From positions 62,001 to 126,000 of the forward strand of contig JFHB01000052.1 of assembly GCA_000729835.1 (NCBI GenBank): a stretch of 64,000 nt of DNA, in the 5' to 3' direction. This document shows, piece by piece, positions 23,630-34,994 of this stretch (positions within the stretch are counted from its first letter, which is position 1; every line of letters starts with the position of its first letter). Below the pieces are notes generated by a model, which did not search any database, was not told the origin of the DNA, and saw only the letters and a program-made list of their open reading frames with translations. A program made the position numbers and the translations under genes. This stretch comes from Atkinsonella hypoxylon (taxonomy: Eukaryota; Ascomycota; Sordariomycetes; Hypocreales; Clavicipitaceae).

Positions 23630-24040
23630 ACGGAAAGTCAAGTCAAAAGTCCTGCCAGTGGGGAGGCCTGCCTAAAGCGGTCTAGTGCAGCAGAAAATAT
23701 CTAAAATAAACTACAATAACGCAGCAAAAAATATAAAAAGCACTAATATAAATTATATATAAAAGTTAAACCTTTATTTAATAGCTCTAATAAATATTTT
23801 ATTTATAGTTCTTAAATTAATACTAAGCTTAGTAGTAATAATTAGTGTATTTTATCTTTATAGCTAGCCTATTAAGGGATAGCTGTTAAGGCTATTATAA
23901 TCTAATAGGTTAGGAGGGAGAAGAGGGGTAAGCCTATTATATATTTATTATAGGGCTTATAGCTTAATCAGCCAATTAGGTCTTCTGCAGCCTTAACAGG
24001 GGTCCATGCAACCGGCAGGACTTTTGACTTGACTCTCCGT
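23630..24040. mobile_element. MITE-like element with ACGGARAGTCAAGTCAAAAG inverted ends
   Basis: Left end ACGGAAAGTCAAGTCAAAAG then TCCTGCCAGT; the right end read in reverse is ACGGAGAGTCAAGTCAAAAG then TCCTGCCGGT. The interior of about 350 bp is extremely AT-rich and non-coding. No clear target duplication was seen. Confidence 0.7.
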
Positions 24041-24196
24041 AAAAAGACTCAAATTATACCAGATTAGCTCGTAGCCAGCTCCTACAATAAACATGATATT
24101 TAAAATAGCGGCCATTGCCCTTTTTTTTCTTCCAGGAATATTGCCTTTTACTCTTCTGTATTGCCAGCTTACTTCATATCTTCAACATGTTTTATG

Positions 24197-25116
24197 CTAC
24201 GGTCTTTCTATATTTTTGTAGTGCTCTTTAAAGTAGTGAAACAGTTCCACATGCTCGTCAGGGATCTCGCCTGATTGGGCAAAGTTGATAAACATGCAGG
24301 CCAGATCTTCTAAGGTTTTCTTGTGGAAATTTTTTTGGTGAGTCTTCATATTGCCACGCTGAGCAAAACGTTTATCGCAATTATCAATCTTGCAGATAAA
24401 AGGTTTTGGCGTCATCATATGAGTTTTTTTTGTGAGCACAGAGGTTTCCACCCTGTGCAAACGAGCTACCGCAGGTGCCACAAGAAAACGGTTTTTACCA
24501 TCGTGGATACTCATATGAGTCTATTAAAAGTGATGATATTTTGACGGGCAGTTGGAATGAAAGGTTTTGGGCTGGTCACTGAAGCATTAGAATCGCTTCG
24601 AGTCGGTGATTGCAGATGAGTATCACCTAACTCTCTTGATTTTCCCGAGGCAGCGGCGATGAATGTAGCTTCAGAATCCTGATCCATTGACATAACAAAA
24701 GAATAATCGTAATACGCCTGCTTGATCAGAGACCCATTGGATTCAAATGGCTCAGAGGTGTGATATAATGCACCATCGGGAAAGGGTTGTGGAACCTGAT
24801 AGTGCACAGTAGTCATTAAGGCCATTGGAGCAGGGCTGTGAATAAGAGTAACAGCATATTGAGGAGCCATTGGTTCCTATGTTTGAGCAGTTGCGTTCCC
24901 ATAGGGACTATAAGCCATGTAACAAGGGAGACCCCTTATGCCAAAGTCGTGAGTAATCTGTTTTGGCAATCTTCCACAGTAATGAGAGACAATCGACGGA
25001 GTTGTTAGATTCATCGCACCACAGTCTTTTGGATAAAAAAGCTGGTGAGTTAAGTGCTCATACAGTGGAACAAGCCGTGGAAGATCAAGTGCCTCTGAAA
25101 GAGTGGGCTCTTGCAA
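24197..25116 (-). pseudogene. Dead C2H2 zinc-finger transcription factor
   Basis: Read on the minus strand, an N-terminal region (MQEPTLSEALDLPRL onward, with MAYSPYGNATAQT) runs into an in-frame TAG and then continues as MAPQYAVTLIHSP to TARQNIITF. After a frame change come a TAA and two zinc fingers: CGTCGSSFAQGGNLCAHKK and, in another frame, KPFICKIDNCDKRFAQRGN with MKTHQKNFH. The break between the fingers sits at a run of eight A residues. The layout resembles Azf1-type two-finger regulators of filamentous fungi. At least two stops and two frame changes make a working product unlikely. It lies between MITE-like debris and a second dead gene. Confidence 0.7.
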
Positions 25117-26206
25117 ATAATGGACAGTACCCTGCCGGTTTAAGAAACATGAGCTGTGAAAATATCTTTGTTTTTTGAACTAATGAAGCGAGCGAGGTAA
25201 GGGGAACGAAGAAAGATATAGAAGTGAAAGAGTGATGAGGTCCAGAGATGGTTACAGGGACATCGACGTAGAGCAGGTCCTGACTTCAAAATGCTTACAT
25301 ATATGCGACGCCGAGGCTGGCTCACCAACAAGAGTAACATTGATTTGCATTTACAAATTGCCACTCATTAATAGTATTGAAGACGGTCTTGCTGCTCCAA
25401 TTCTGTTTGTGACACAAATTCTTCCTCCCTTAGTCATGAAGGTTTGCCATGGTGTGCTTGATGCTCTGTATCAGTATGCCTAGAACAGTAGGCGTTGGTA
25501 GTCAAGTTTATAATGATCTTGTCAGTCATTTAGACCTCCTTGAAAGCACTGGTGCCCGTTTGAATGTTACAACACGGAGCTGCGCGAGCTGTGGCTGATG
25601 GGAAATCATCGGTGTAGCTTCAGCTACATTGGAAGTTGTGTTTGGTGTCTTGGTGCATGAGACGATGTTTTGTAACTGAAAAGAGATGTGGTGTCTACAT
25701 ATTATTATATGCACTATATTTAGCTACTACTAAGTGCCCCACTCTGTCCGCTCAAGTCACACAAATTCACAGAGGTGACAGTCGTTCTTCCGACGCTGCC
25801 GGTGTTGGCGTGTCGGGCTCTAAACCCTGAAGACTCTCACTACTGCTTCTACTGCATCCTCGCCTCTCTTCTCCCTGCGCAGCAAATACATGAATACAAA
25901 AATCGATGTGTTGCAAGAGGCAGCAACACCGTTCAGGATCTTTTCTCGTCAGCTCTTTCATTGGACCCAGATTGAGTGAAAAGGTTGTCTGATCAACATG
26001 CAATTGAGGCGCGTGATCAGTCTGCGATGGAACGACATAAAACTGGCGCCCAAAGCGGTTACCAAGAATCTGATTCGACTAATCCTTGCCTGCCAAGAGT
26101 GGCCTTTGTTATTCTCCATGGAAGCATGTTTTGAAAATGCGATCCCAGACGGACATTATTGTCGCCATTCTGTGGACGCTAGCTCCCGTTACCGTAAGAA
26201 TTGGTA
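25117..26206. other. No gene recognised
   Basis: Short open frames on both strands without motifs. The left end may include the former promoter of the dead zinc-finger gene. Confidence 0.4.
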
Positions 26207-27060
26207 GGTTGGAGGCCGAGTCAATGTCAATGAGCTGACCGAACAATATGATATCATACCCACGGGAGATAAGCAGAATGCTAAATAGACAAATTCAATA
26301 TTGTCATGGAACATGGCTACAAGGGAGTCCTAATCGTTCATGTTATAGCTGACCTGGACTTTATCAATTGGCAAGATAGCCGTGGGGCCACCTCTGTCAA
26401 CATATTCCACCCCAGCCCCTCCCACCAAAACCGGGCGAGACAGACCACATCAACGCAAAAAGTATTATAGCGCCGGTGGCCATCAAACCAATGAGGAAAT
26501 ACAAGTTATTCAAATGCCTGACAAGGAAAGTGGGCTTCAGCTGATTAAAGCCCCAAATACAACGATGAACCCGAGCCATCACGATTGCAAGTGACACATT
26601 GAAGACGATACAGGCGGTAAAGCATACCATCACTGCAACTCTTTGGGCGATAGAAAAGGATGAAAGGTGAGGCTGCATGATCAAAATATTGGTAACAAAA
26701 GTGATAACAAGGCTGCTCACCGATGTTTTGAGTAATCAAATGCAGCTCCTTCTGTTAGTAAAGGAGCTGATGTGAGTTGCACACTCCAAGCAACTGACCC
26801 AGCTTTCTATTACACGTGCGAGATAAGCGAAATGAGAATCACAAACAGCACAAGACGACGGACGAAGTATGTAGCCAAGATGCTCCCATCTGGATGTGCT
26901 AGACCATTTTCCAAGGCACATATGTCTCTTATCCTCATCTCTTGATGTCTTCCCTTCCCTTGTCAAATAGTGTGGCAACAGGTCGATGGTGCATTTCAGC
27001 TGTGCGATGTGGAGGCACGGCCAGCAAGAGGGCGTGGAGGCCTTGGTCAGTCGCAAAGAG
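26207..27060 (-). pseudogene. Degenerate multi-pass membrane protein gene
   Basis: Minus-strand fragments, from the 5' side: LFATDQGLHALLLAVPPHR, GSILATYFVRRLVLFVILIS (membrane segment), MVCFTACIVFNVSLAIVMAR and NNLYFLIGLMATGAIILFAL (two more membrane segments). A frame change and GGPTAILPIDKVQVSYNMND follow, ended by a TAG with open coding beyond it (SLVAMFHDNIEFVYLAF). Some breaks can be explained by introns (a TACTAAC branch point is present), but the internal TGA/TAG stops and the shift at about 26400 cannot. I do not recognise the family. Confidence 0.45.
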
Positions 27061-27230
27061 GTTTGCGAGGCTATACATTTACTATGACAACTCGATCAAC
27101 AGCGAGACCAGCAGTGTTAAGCCCGCCTACATCACCTGACGAAGCTCATGACGAGATTGAGGTTTAAAATCCCTAGTCAGATAGCCCGGATTAACTATTC
27201 GGGCCGTTGAATGTGTACACAGTTGAAGGA

Positions 27231-27440
27231 AACCTCGGAAATCGCGTTTTTGAGCGAATTGGCCGTGGCCCGGGCGCGGGCTGCGAAGGAATTGTTGAAA
27301 ATATCAATGAAACGGAATTTGTCTGTTGTGGTGCGGGAGATGATGCCTATGACGTTGGTGTGTGTTTTGCAATGTGGGGTGGGAGAATCAAGCTATCTAG
27401 CCAGATCGGGTTAGATACAGTGTTGGAAGTTTTTCCGGTA
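27231..27440 (+). repeat. Better-preserved copy of the 22774-22925 repeat
   Basis: GC-richer partner of the mutated copy at 22.8 kb. It is open in two frames over about 65-88 codons (FLSELAVARARAAKELLKIS in one), so it may be a fragment of a transposon ORF. No family is recognised. Confidence 0.5.
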
Positions 27441-27448
27441 CGAGTACG

Positions 27449-28203
27449 CAAACACGCAGCAACGGATTTTTGAATACGCAGCAGCAACTAGGCCTAAAAC
27501 GGAAGTAGTGCCTGCCCACACAAATTTATATGCAAAGGTACCCTGCTGCGTATTTAAAAATCTGTTGCTGCGTGTTTGCGTACTTATGCAGCACTAGGCC
27601 ACAAGCTGCAGCATTAGGCTATAGGCTGCGTGCTGATTAGCGTAGGTGCCCTGCACCAGGCTGCGCGTTGCTGCATACGCTAATTAGTTGCACGCGCTAG
27701 ATAGATAAGGGGGGCTATACATGTGATCTACAACACCACTAGCCCCTATTTATACAAGCTAGATAGGTAGGATAAATAGCTTTAAGTTAATTCAGTTAAT
27801 TCAGTCTATTATATTGCAAGAACCTATACGCACTAGTGCATACTACCCTTTTCCCTTAGGTACTAATATATACTATACTTCTTATAATATTAAGATCTTT
27901 AAGATATTAAAAGTCTTAGATTATTAATAGAGTATTATTAAATTATAGGTATTTCTCGATAAATAAGAATAACAGCTAAATATAGCATACTATACTTGCT
28001 TATAAAGCTGCACTAAGAGAGTAGAAGGATTAAGCTATAATTGTAAGCTTTATAGCTAAGCGCAATAAACGCGTTAGCTAAGATATAGGAATTATAGGAG
28101 ATGTCTTTATATATAAGTTTATATACAGAGATATTACTTCCGTTTTGGGCCTAGTTGCTGCTGCATATTCAAAAATCCGTTGCTGCGTGTTTACGCACTC
28201 CTT
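27449..28203. repeat. Degenerate GTTGCTGCTGC-family repeat array
   Basis: Reverse copy at about 27449-27520, partial forward copy at 27540-27590 and forward copy at 28137-28203, with AT-rich spacer and GCTGCATACGC-type motifs between. Same family as the cluster at 13.8-14.7 kb, and the flanking AT-rich spacer is also shared (AAGACTTTTAATATCTTAA-like stretches). Confidence 0.6.
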
Positions 28204-29023
28204 TTCTATATAATTTACTAATTAATTAAGGTACCTACTATTCTTACCTTATATCGCCGTTTAACAGCTAGCTAATTGGCTCGATCTCCCCCTGCATGTA
28301 GATTTGCAAAATAATTCAGGGTTCGACTGTATGTTCGGCCGATGAGGAATTGGCTTCCAGGGGGAGATGCGGCCACCAGGTACGCCGGAGGAAGGGGGGG
28401 GTTAAATATTCGCCTTCATGGTAACCACCTGTTTACTTGAACAGAAAGAGGGCCGGGAACAAAATCGCGCACGACAGCAGTACTGGTCCGTGAGGGTTAG
28501 TGATCCTTTCACTATCTTCTTCATTTAAGGGCTCCAGCAACTTCCGCGATGATATTCACATGTGGACGGGTGAGGACGATGTGTAGTTTAAGGGAATTAT
28601 TGGAGAAGTGCACAACCGGTAATATTTAACAGTTTTAGTTCTTAAGGTTGCCGAGCTGTATTATTGGCGTGTCGCTCGTTCTGCGCAAGTAGATAATTAG
28701 GCGAGAGCCATGAAAGAAGCTGGCTGGAAATTGTTTAGTGCAGGCTGATCTTTAGCTGACTTAGCACCCCAGTCGCAATTGGCTCTAGCACAAAAGTAGC
28801 GGAGTGGCTGAGATGATGTCTTGCGTGTGCCCCCAATCCTGTACTTCTGTTGCCATACTAGCCTCACGATAATACAAGTACCGGCACAGCAGCCAGCGAA
28901 GAAAAGTGGGTCGCCACGCAAGCCAACAGGCACGAAGAATGTGTTCCTCCAATATAAACTGTCACACCCAGCAACGCGTTCTGGATCGGTTTCTCTAACT
29001 TTCAAGCTTGCTTCGGTGCTGCC
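28204..29023. other. Upstream region of the ABC transporter
   Basis: No gene recognised. Composition becomes less AT-rich from about 28.3 kb, marking the left border of the gene cluster. It should contain the transporter promoter. Confidence 0.45.
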
Positions 29024-32000
29024 ATGGATCTTGACCAGTACGGCAACATCACAGCCACTTTACAAGGCGAGAATCTTTTTGGCCCAGTTGCGAACGCCCC
29101 AGGCTTCCAGCGCTTTGACTTGACCTTGCTATTCGAGCAATCCATTCTCGCAATTGGACCATCTGCTCTGCTTCTGTTGACGATACCTCTGCGGATATCC
29201 CAACTCCTCCGACAGAATCAGAAAGTCTCAAGGACATTTCGGGGTTTCTTGAAAATTGTGAGCCTCCTGCCTCTATTCTCTGCAACCATCTGACTCATCC
29301 TGGAAGGGCGCATATTTTGTCCTGGGGGTCCTGCAGATTGCTTTAATCGTCCAGTGGGGTCTGGCCGATGGTGATTCAATCGCCAAGCATGCTTCTATTG
29401 CGGCATCTGCGCTTGGCCTTGTCGACGCCATATCTCTAGGCGTGTTGAGCTACCTGGAACATCACAGATCCGTGAGACCGTCATCCATCATCCTGGTTTA
29501 CCTATTTTTTTCCATTGCTTTCGATGCTGTTCAAAGTCGTACTCTGTGGCTCATCCGTGGTCACGTTCCCGCCCTTGCCGCTGTTTTCACAACCACCTTG
29601 GTCGCCAAGGTCGCGATATTCGGACTTGAAGTGGCAGCCAAGCGTAGCTTACTGCTCAGACCCTGGGTTACGTTGGGGCCGGAGAGCACAAGCGGCATTG
29701 TCGCTCGTGGCCTCTTCTGGTGGCTCAATGGCTTACTGATCCGCGGCTTCTCTGCCTCTCTTTCCTTGAAGTTCCTTTGGGAGATTGACGAACAACTGCA
29801 TTCGCACCTGCTCATCCGAAAGCTACAGAAGACGCGAAAGTACACTCATAGCCAGTCGAAGCACCTTCTTTTCCAGTCTGTCTTATCCTGTCTAAAATGG
29901 CCTTTGGCGAAGTGTATTTTCCCCCGGCTTTGTTTAATCGCATTCAAATTCTCCCAGCCATTCCTCATTAAACGCGTCATTGCATATGTTGAAGATCATG
30001 GGGCCAGAGACTCCTTAAACAACGGCTACGGCCTCATTGCTGCCACTGGGTTGATTTATACCGGAGCTGCCGTATGGTCCTCTTTCATCTAGCTTTCAGA
30101 CAACTACTGACATTCTATACAGATATGTACTGGTTTTTATCAACACAATGTCTTTCGGTCTGCCACGATGATACGCGGGCTCCTGATATCGCTTGTCTTC
30201 ACCAAAACCACTAGACTTAGCTCTTATTCAACGGCGGGTTCCGGTGCACTCACATTGATAACCTCGGACGTGGATCGCATTTGTGGTGCTTTTGAAAATT
30301 TCCACGAGATATGGGCTAATGTGGTTGAGCTTGGTATTGCCATCTGGCTCCTTGAACTTCAACTTGGCATAGGCTGCCTGGGTCCCGTGGCCACAGTTAT
30401 TCGTAAGTCGTTAATGAATTCTTCCCGGTCTCTCTTTTTAACAGCTTCAAGTTTGCAGCATAGCAACTGCACAGATTGCTAGATTGTCCGTTCCCGCCAT
30501 GAAGAATTGGAATACAGCAATACAAGAACGAGTTTCCATGACATCTGCCATCTTAGCTTCGATCAAAGAGATCAAGATGCTTGGAATTGGGGCATACTGG
30601 ACAGCTGCAATACAAAAGCAGAGAGTGAATGAGTTGAAATTTTCCAAAAGGTCACGTACTCTCATGATGTGCATGAATGTTCTAGGTAAGACACCCACTA
30701 ACTCCTTCTGATATTAATACTTAACACCGGTCTCCGTAGGCAACACCCCCGCAAAGGTTGCTCCAGCTGCTACCTTTGGTATAGCACTCTTGACATCGAA
30801 AAATGGATTACAGGGACGTTTATCTACCTCAATTGCATTTACATCTCTCACCATAATGAACTTGATAGTTGGGCCATTAGCTATGCTGATGTACGCTGTT
30901 CCGGATTTCGCAAGCTCACTGGGATGTTTTGAGCGTATACAAATCTTCCTGACCGAGGTCGACTCAGATGGCACTTGTGAGAATGAGCGGGGTCTGGTGA
31001 ACATCGAAACTTCGGGCACTTCGAAAGGAGAGGTAGAACTTGTCACTATGCAAACGCAAAACTCGGATGCCGATGTGATTTCCATACGAGATGCTGATCT
31101 TTTTATCAAAGCGGATGACAATCCGATCCTGAGGGGCATAAATATGCATATTAACAATGGTTCATTCACAATCGTGGCTGGCAAGGTTGGAGTTGGTAAG
31201 ACCACTCTGCTGCGCGGCATTCTTGGCGAACTCACCTACCAAGGACACATAAGGTTGCCGAAGGTGGGAATCGCTTACTGCGCCCAAACAGCGTGGCTGA
31301 TCAACTCCACAATCCAGCAAAATATCCTCGGACACTCAAACTTCGAAGAGCAATGGTACAAAACTGTTGTTCGCGCCTGCGCTCTCGACGTTGACTTTGA
31401 ACAGCTTGCTGCTGGTGACCTCACCTCAGTTGGAAGCAAAGGAATTACTTTGAGTGGCGGCCAAAAGCAACGGATTGTGAGTCCAAGACCTTTGTTAACA
31501 AGCCTAGCCGAAGATAACTTACGCCTTCCAGAGTCTAGCTCGTGCCATATACTCCAGGCTACCAATTCTCGTCATCGATGATATTCTAGGTGGTTTAGAT
31601 AGAGCGACACGCAGTCACGTATGGAGCCAAGTCTTTGGGCCGAATGGTGTGCTCCGCCGACTTGGAAGTACCGTCATTCTTGCCACACATTCACGTAAGT
31701 ATAAAAACCAATTCACCAGCTGACCTGAAGCTAATATAAGAAAATTTAAAGTCAACGAAATGCAAGACGACGCAATCCATGTTATTGTGCTTGGAGAGCA
31801 GGGGCGGATACTGTCTCAAGGCAGTCTAAGTTCATTGAGGAACGACTCTCACCTGATGGCCCTACGGAGTCACGATAGGACAGATACCAATGAGAATACT
31901 AAGGTTACAGGGGAGGGCTTGCATGAAGTAGCTGATGACATGAAAGTCAAGGCAGGATTGGTATCGGGCCCGGAAGAGGACACTACGTCCAGCGGTGCAG

Positions 32001-34022
32001 GGGACTTCTCCCTTTACCGCTATTATTTAAAATCCATTGGCTGGAAATTCGGTGTTCCATTGCTCGTTCTCATCGTCGCACATGCGCTCATGGGTGTTGT
32101 TTCAGGTAACTCAAGAACCTATCCACACTGAACTAACAGGTTTTGTTAGCTAAAACTATGCTGTTATAGACATATGGCTTAGGTTGTGGACGGACGCAAA
32201 CAAGAACAACGTGGAAGTAAACACAGGAATGTATTATGGCATCTATGCCCTCATAGCGGTCCTTACCTTGGTTGTAATAGGCCTTGATACATGGTTGGCA
32301 ATACCTAAGATCTCACTTGCAGTACCGTACTGACATAAGTAGGTTCATGTTCGTTCAAGTCATTCCACAATCTGGACAGCAATTGCACTACACGCTCCTG
32401 CGGACTGTTATGAAGTGAGTGGTAACCGTTCGCGTATTCGCGCTCCAATGTTTGCTGAGACGCAAAACAGAGCTCCTCTGTGGTTCTTTTCTGCAAATGA
32501 CTCTGGGGACTTGATCAATAGGTACGGAACATATCATATCATTGGCTTGGTTTCCCGCTTACTGATGATCTACCAGATTCAGTAAGGACATGTCTTTGGT
32601 GGACCGAGATCTGCCGAGCAATTTTTGGCAATGCGTAGGAGGTATGAGACGCTGGTTCCGCTCTAATATGAATAAGTCATTCTGATCCAAGTTTAACTAG
32701 CTCTTTTTTCCACGATCGCTACAGCTGGATTGGTCTTGCAAGGTTCGAGTTACTTTGGAGCTTTCGTTCCTGTGGCTGTCGCTTTCCTCTATGCGCTGCA
32801 GAAGTTTTATCTCAGAACTTCTAGACAATTACGGCTTTTGGACCTTCAGGCCGCCGCTCCATTATACACGCATCTGTTGGAAACTGTGGATGGTCTATCG
32901 ACAATCCGGGCTTTCGGGTGGCAGTCTGCCACAACTGAGGAAGCATTCAGGCTTCTTGATCAAGCGCAGAAACCTCATTATCTTTTGTTCTGCATCCAAC
33001 GTTGGCTGACGTTGGTGCTTGATATATTCGTTGCTGCTTGTGGTGTAATCTTGATTACCTTCTCGGTAGTATTACCGTGGTCTACCAGCTCTGGATCAAT
33101 CGCTCTTGCTCTGGTGAACCTTATCGGCTTGAGTCAATTGCTTACACATGTCATTTCGACATGGACTACGCTGGAAACTTCATTGGGCGCTGTTTCACGA
33201 TTGAAATCGTTCGAAAAGTCGACACCTCAAGAGTCCTGTCTCACTGGACAAAGCTGTGAGCCGCCCGATGCTTGGCCGGAGTCTGGCAGCGTTCAGATCA
33301 AGGATATCACGGCATCGTATTCAACAACTTCCGAATTAGCGCCAGTCCTACATCATGTGTCCCTGGAAATCTATCCGGGGGAAAAGGTTGCCATATGCGG
33401 ACGCACTGGTAGCGGTAAATCGTCGTTGTTATTGGCCTTGTTTCGCTTACTGGAGCTGAACTCTGGTTCTATCACAATTGATGGACAAGAGATTCATGAA
33501 TTGCCTCACGATACCATTCGGCGACGCTTGATTTCCGTTCCTCAGGAGGCGATGGTGTTTCCGGGATCTCTGCGATCAAATTTAACAGCAGCTACCGTGG
33601 ACAATATCTCTTTGCACCCAACGGACGAGCAGCTCATCTCGGTACTCACTGCTACCGAGCTATGGGACAAGATATCTCTGCGAGGAGGCCTTGACACTGA
33701 TATAGCGAACCTAACCATGTCACATGGGCAGAAACAGCTACTGTGCTTGGCTCGTGCCATTCTTCGCAAGAACACAAGCCCTATCCTGGTTCTAGATGAA
33801 GCAACGAGTGGTGTAGATGAGCAAACGGAGCGCCTGATGAGCAAAGTGATAGAGACTGAATTTGCCAACCACACAGTTCTTTCTGTTGCACACAAACTCA
33901 GCACCGTTCTGAGCTTTGACAGAATCGTGCTTTTAGATAAAGGACATATTGTGGAAAGTGGAAAACCGGATGACTTACTCAGAATGGAGAATGGGATGTT
34001 CCGCGCTTTGTTCGAGAAGTAA
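29024..34022 (+). CDS. ABCC-type (MRP-like) multidrug/peptide exporter
   Basis: Twelve exons can be joined to about 1466 residues: 29024-29257, 29307-30071, 30123-30395, 30445-30685, 30740-31476, 31532-31694, 31752-32105, 32170-32293, 32343-32414, 32471-32521, 32577-32641 and 32701-34022. The N-terminus has the extra membrane domain of fungal ABCC proteins (FDLTLLFEQSILAIGPSALL). TMD1 includes FRSATMIRGLLISLVFTKTT. NBD1 has Walker A GKVGVGKTT (about residue 652), signature LSGGQKQRISLARAIYSR and Walker B LVIDDILGGLD. TMD2 is followed by NBD2 with Walker A GRTGSGKSS (about 1260), signature SHGQKQLLCLARA and Walker B ILVLDEATSGVD. The Gly of NBD1 Walker B loop and the Ser-to-His start of the NBD2 signature are deviations often seen in this fungal group. 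One oddity: exon 3 keeps frame only with a GTTATT donor; the better GTAAGT seven bases later would shift frame. In context it is the likely exporter of the cluster product. Confidence 0.88.
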
Positions 34023-34321
34023 CAGGTCATAGCGATCCCTGATCGCCGTCCGGACAAGGCATGAAGTGAAAAGTGTCCAAAGATTCCAGTGGGTGTTATT
34101 ATCGGACGAGACTTATCTCAGTAATCACGGTGGTCCTGATTCTTTTTGCTGAGTTGGTCTCATTCAGATTACCGCCATATATGTGGATAGTGTAAAGAAT
34201 GCGCCAGATGGAAGTTTGTTTAAAATATCTCTAAACTATGAAGAACCGCTCAACGAGCCGTTCGTGCACCCTCCTTATGTATGGGATTGAACTGTTTTGC
34301 CGTCAGACAAAGAGTTTAAAG

Positions 34322-34994
34322 TCATCTATGGCCACCAATCCGAAAATCTATCGGGTCGATACCTGCCTCCTTCAGACGCTGGATTTCGAAGTCAGGAGGA
34401 TCAGCGCTGCTGCTCTTCGATGCGACGTAAGCATACGTGTGGGCCTCGGGATAAGTTTCATATATCTCTCCACAGTGTTTGACATTGCAGCTCACTGTTA
34501 TAACGTCCCTCAATCTGAACACCGTTGAGATGCGACCGGAACATTCTTCGCCAATAGTGATTGCAATGCATAAGATGCCAGCGTGGTGTTTTATACAAGT
34601 ATTTTCCAGGGGTATCTGCGAACAGCCCGACCTAGTCAGTCGTCAGCCTTAGAGTGAGATTGGCATCAGCGAAATATTGCCATTGGCCTTCAGGTCCGTC
34701 TCCATCTTTGTCAAAATCTGCTTTCAGGTCGTGGTCCATGCAGTGCTGAGGGAGTCACGCAGGAGCTAAATCATCATACACACAACCCACGGCCTTGGCT
34801 TCTGCTACCGAGTTCCCACAGTCGCATGGCTTTGTTGTCGACTTTTTCGAAAATGACGGGTTTCTCCAGCAAGCCACAATTGCAATCAAGGAGAGAAGAA
34901 TAAGAGGAATATCTTTCAACACCCCTAGAACCGTAAGGTATAAGGATTGCCTTTGTACTCTAGGTCTTTTGACTGATCCGTACGTCCGCAACAA
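34322..34994 (-). pseudogene. Dead gene of a UstYa-related HxxHC protein
   Basis: Translation on the minus strand gives a cytosolic head, one membrane segment (LKDIPLILLSLIAIVACW), then PCDCGNSVAEAKAVGCVYDD, LPQHCMDHDLKADFDKDGDG, QYFADANLTLR, and PRWHLMHCNHYWRRMF, which carries HxxHC. A frame shift leads to VKHCGEIYETYPEAHTY. The CGxSxxEAxxxGCxYD..LPxxC pattern is a common fungal family often placed beside UstYa/DUF3328 genes. Two premature stops are seen: TGA where Trp is expected after APA, and TAG after LTTD. One frame shift follows near 34470. Both stops can come from single G-to-A or C-to-T changes. It sits between the exporter and the precursor gene, so the cluster once had one more tailoring protein. 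Confidence 0.72.
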
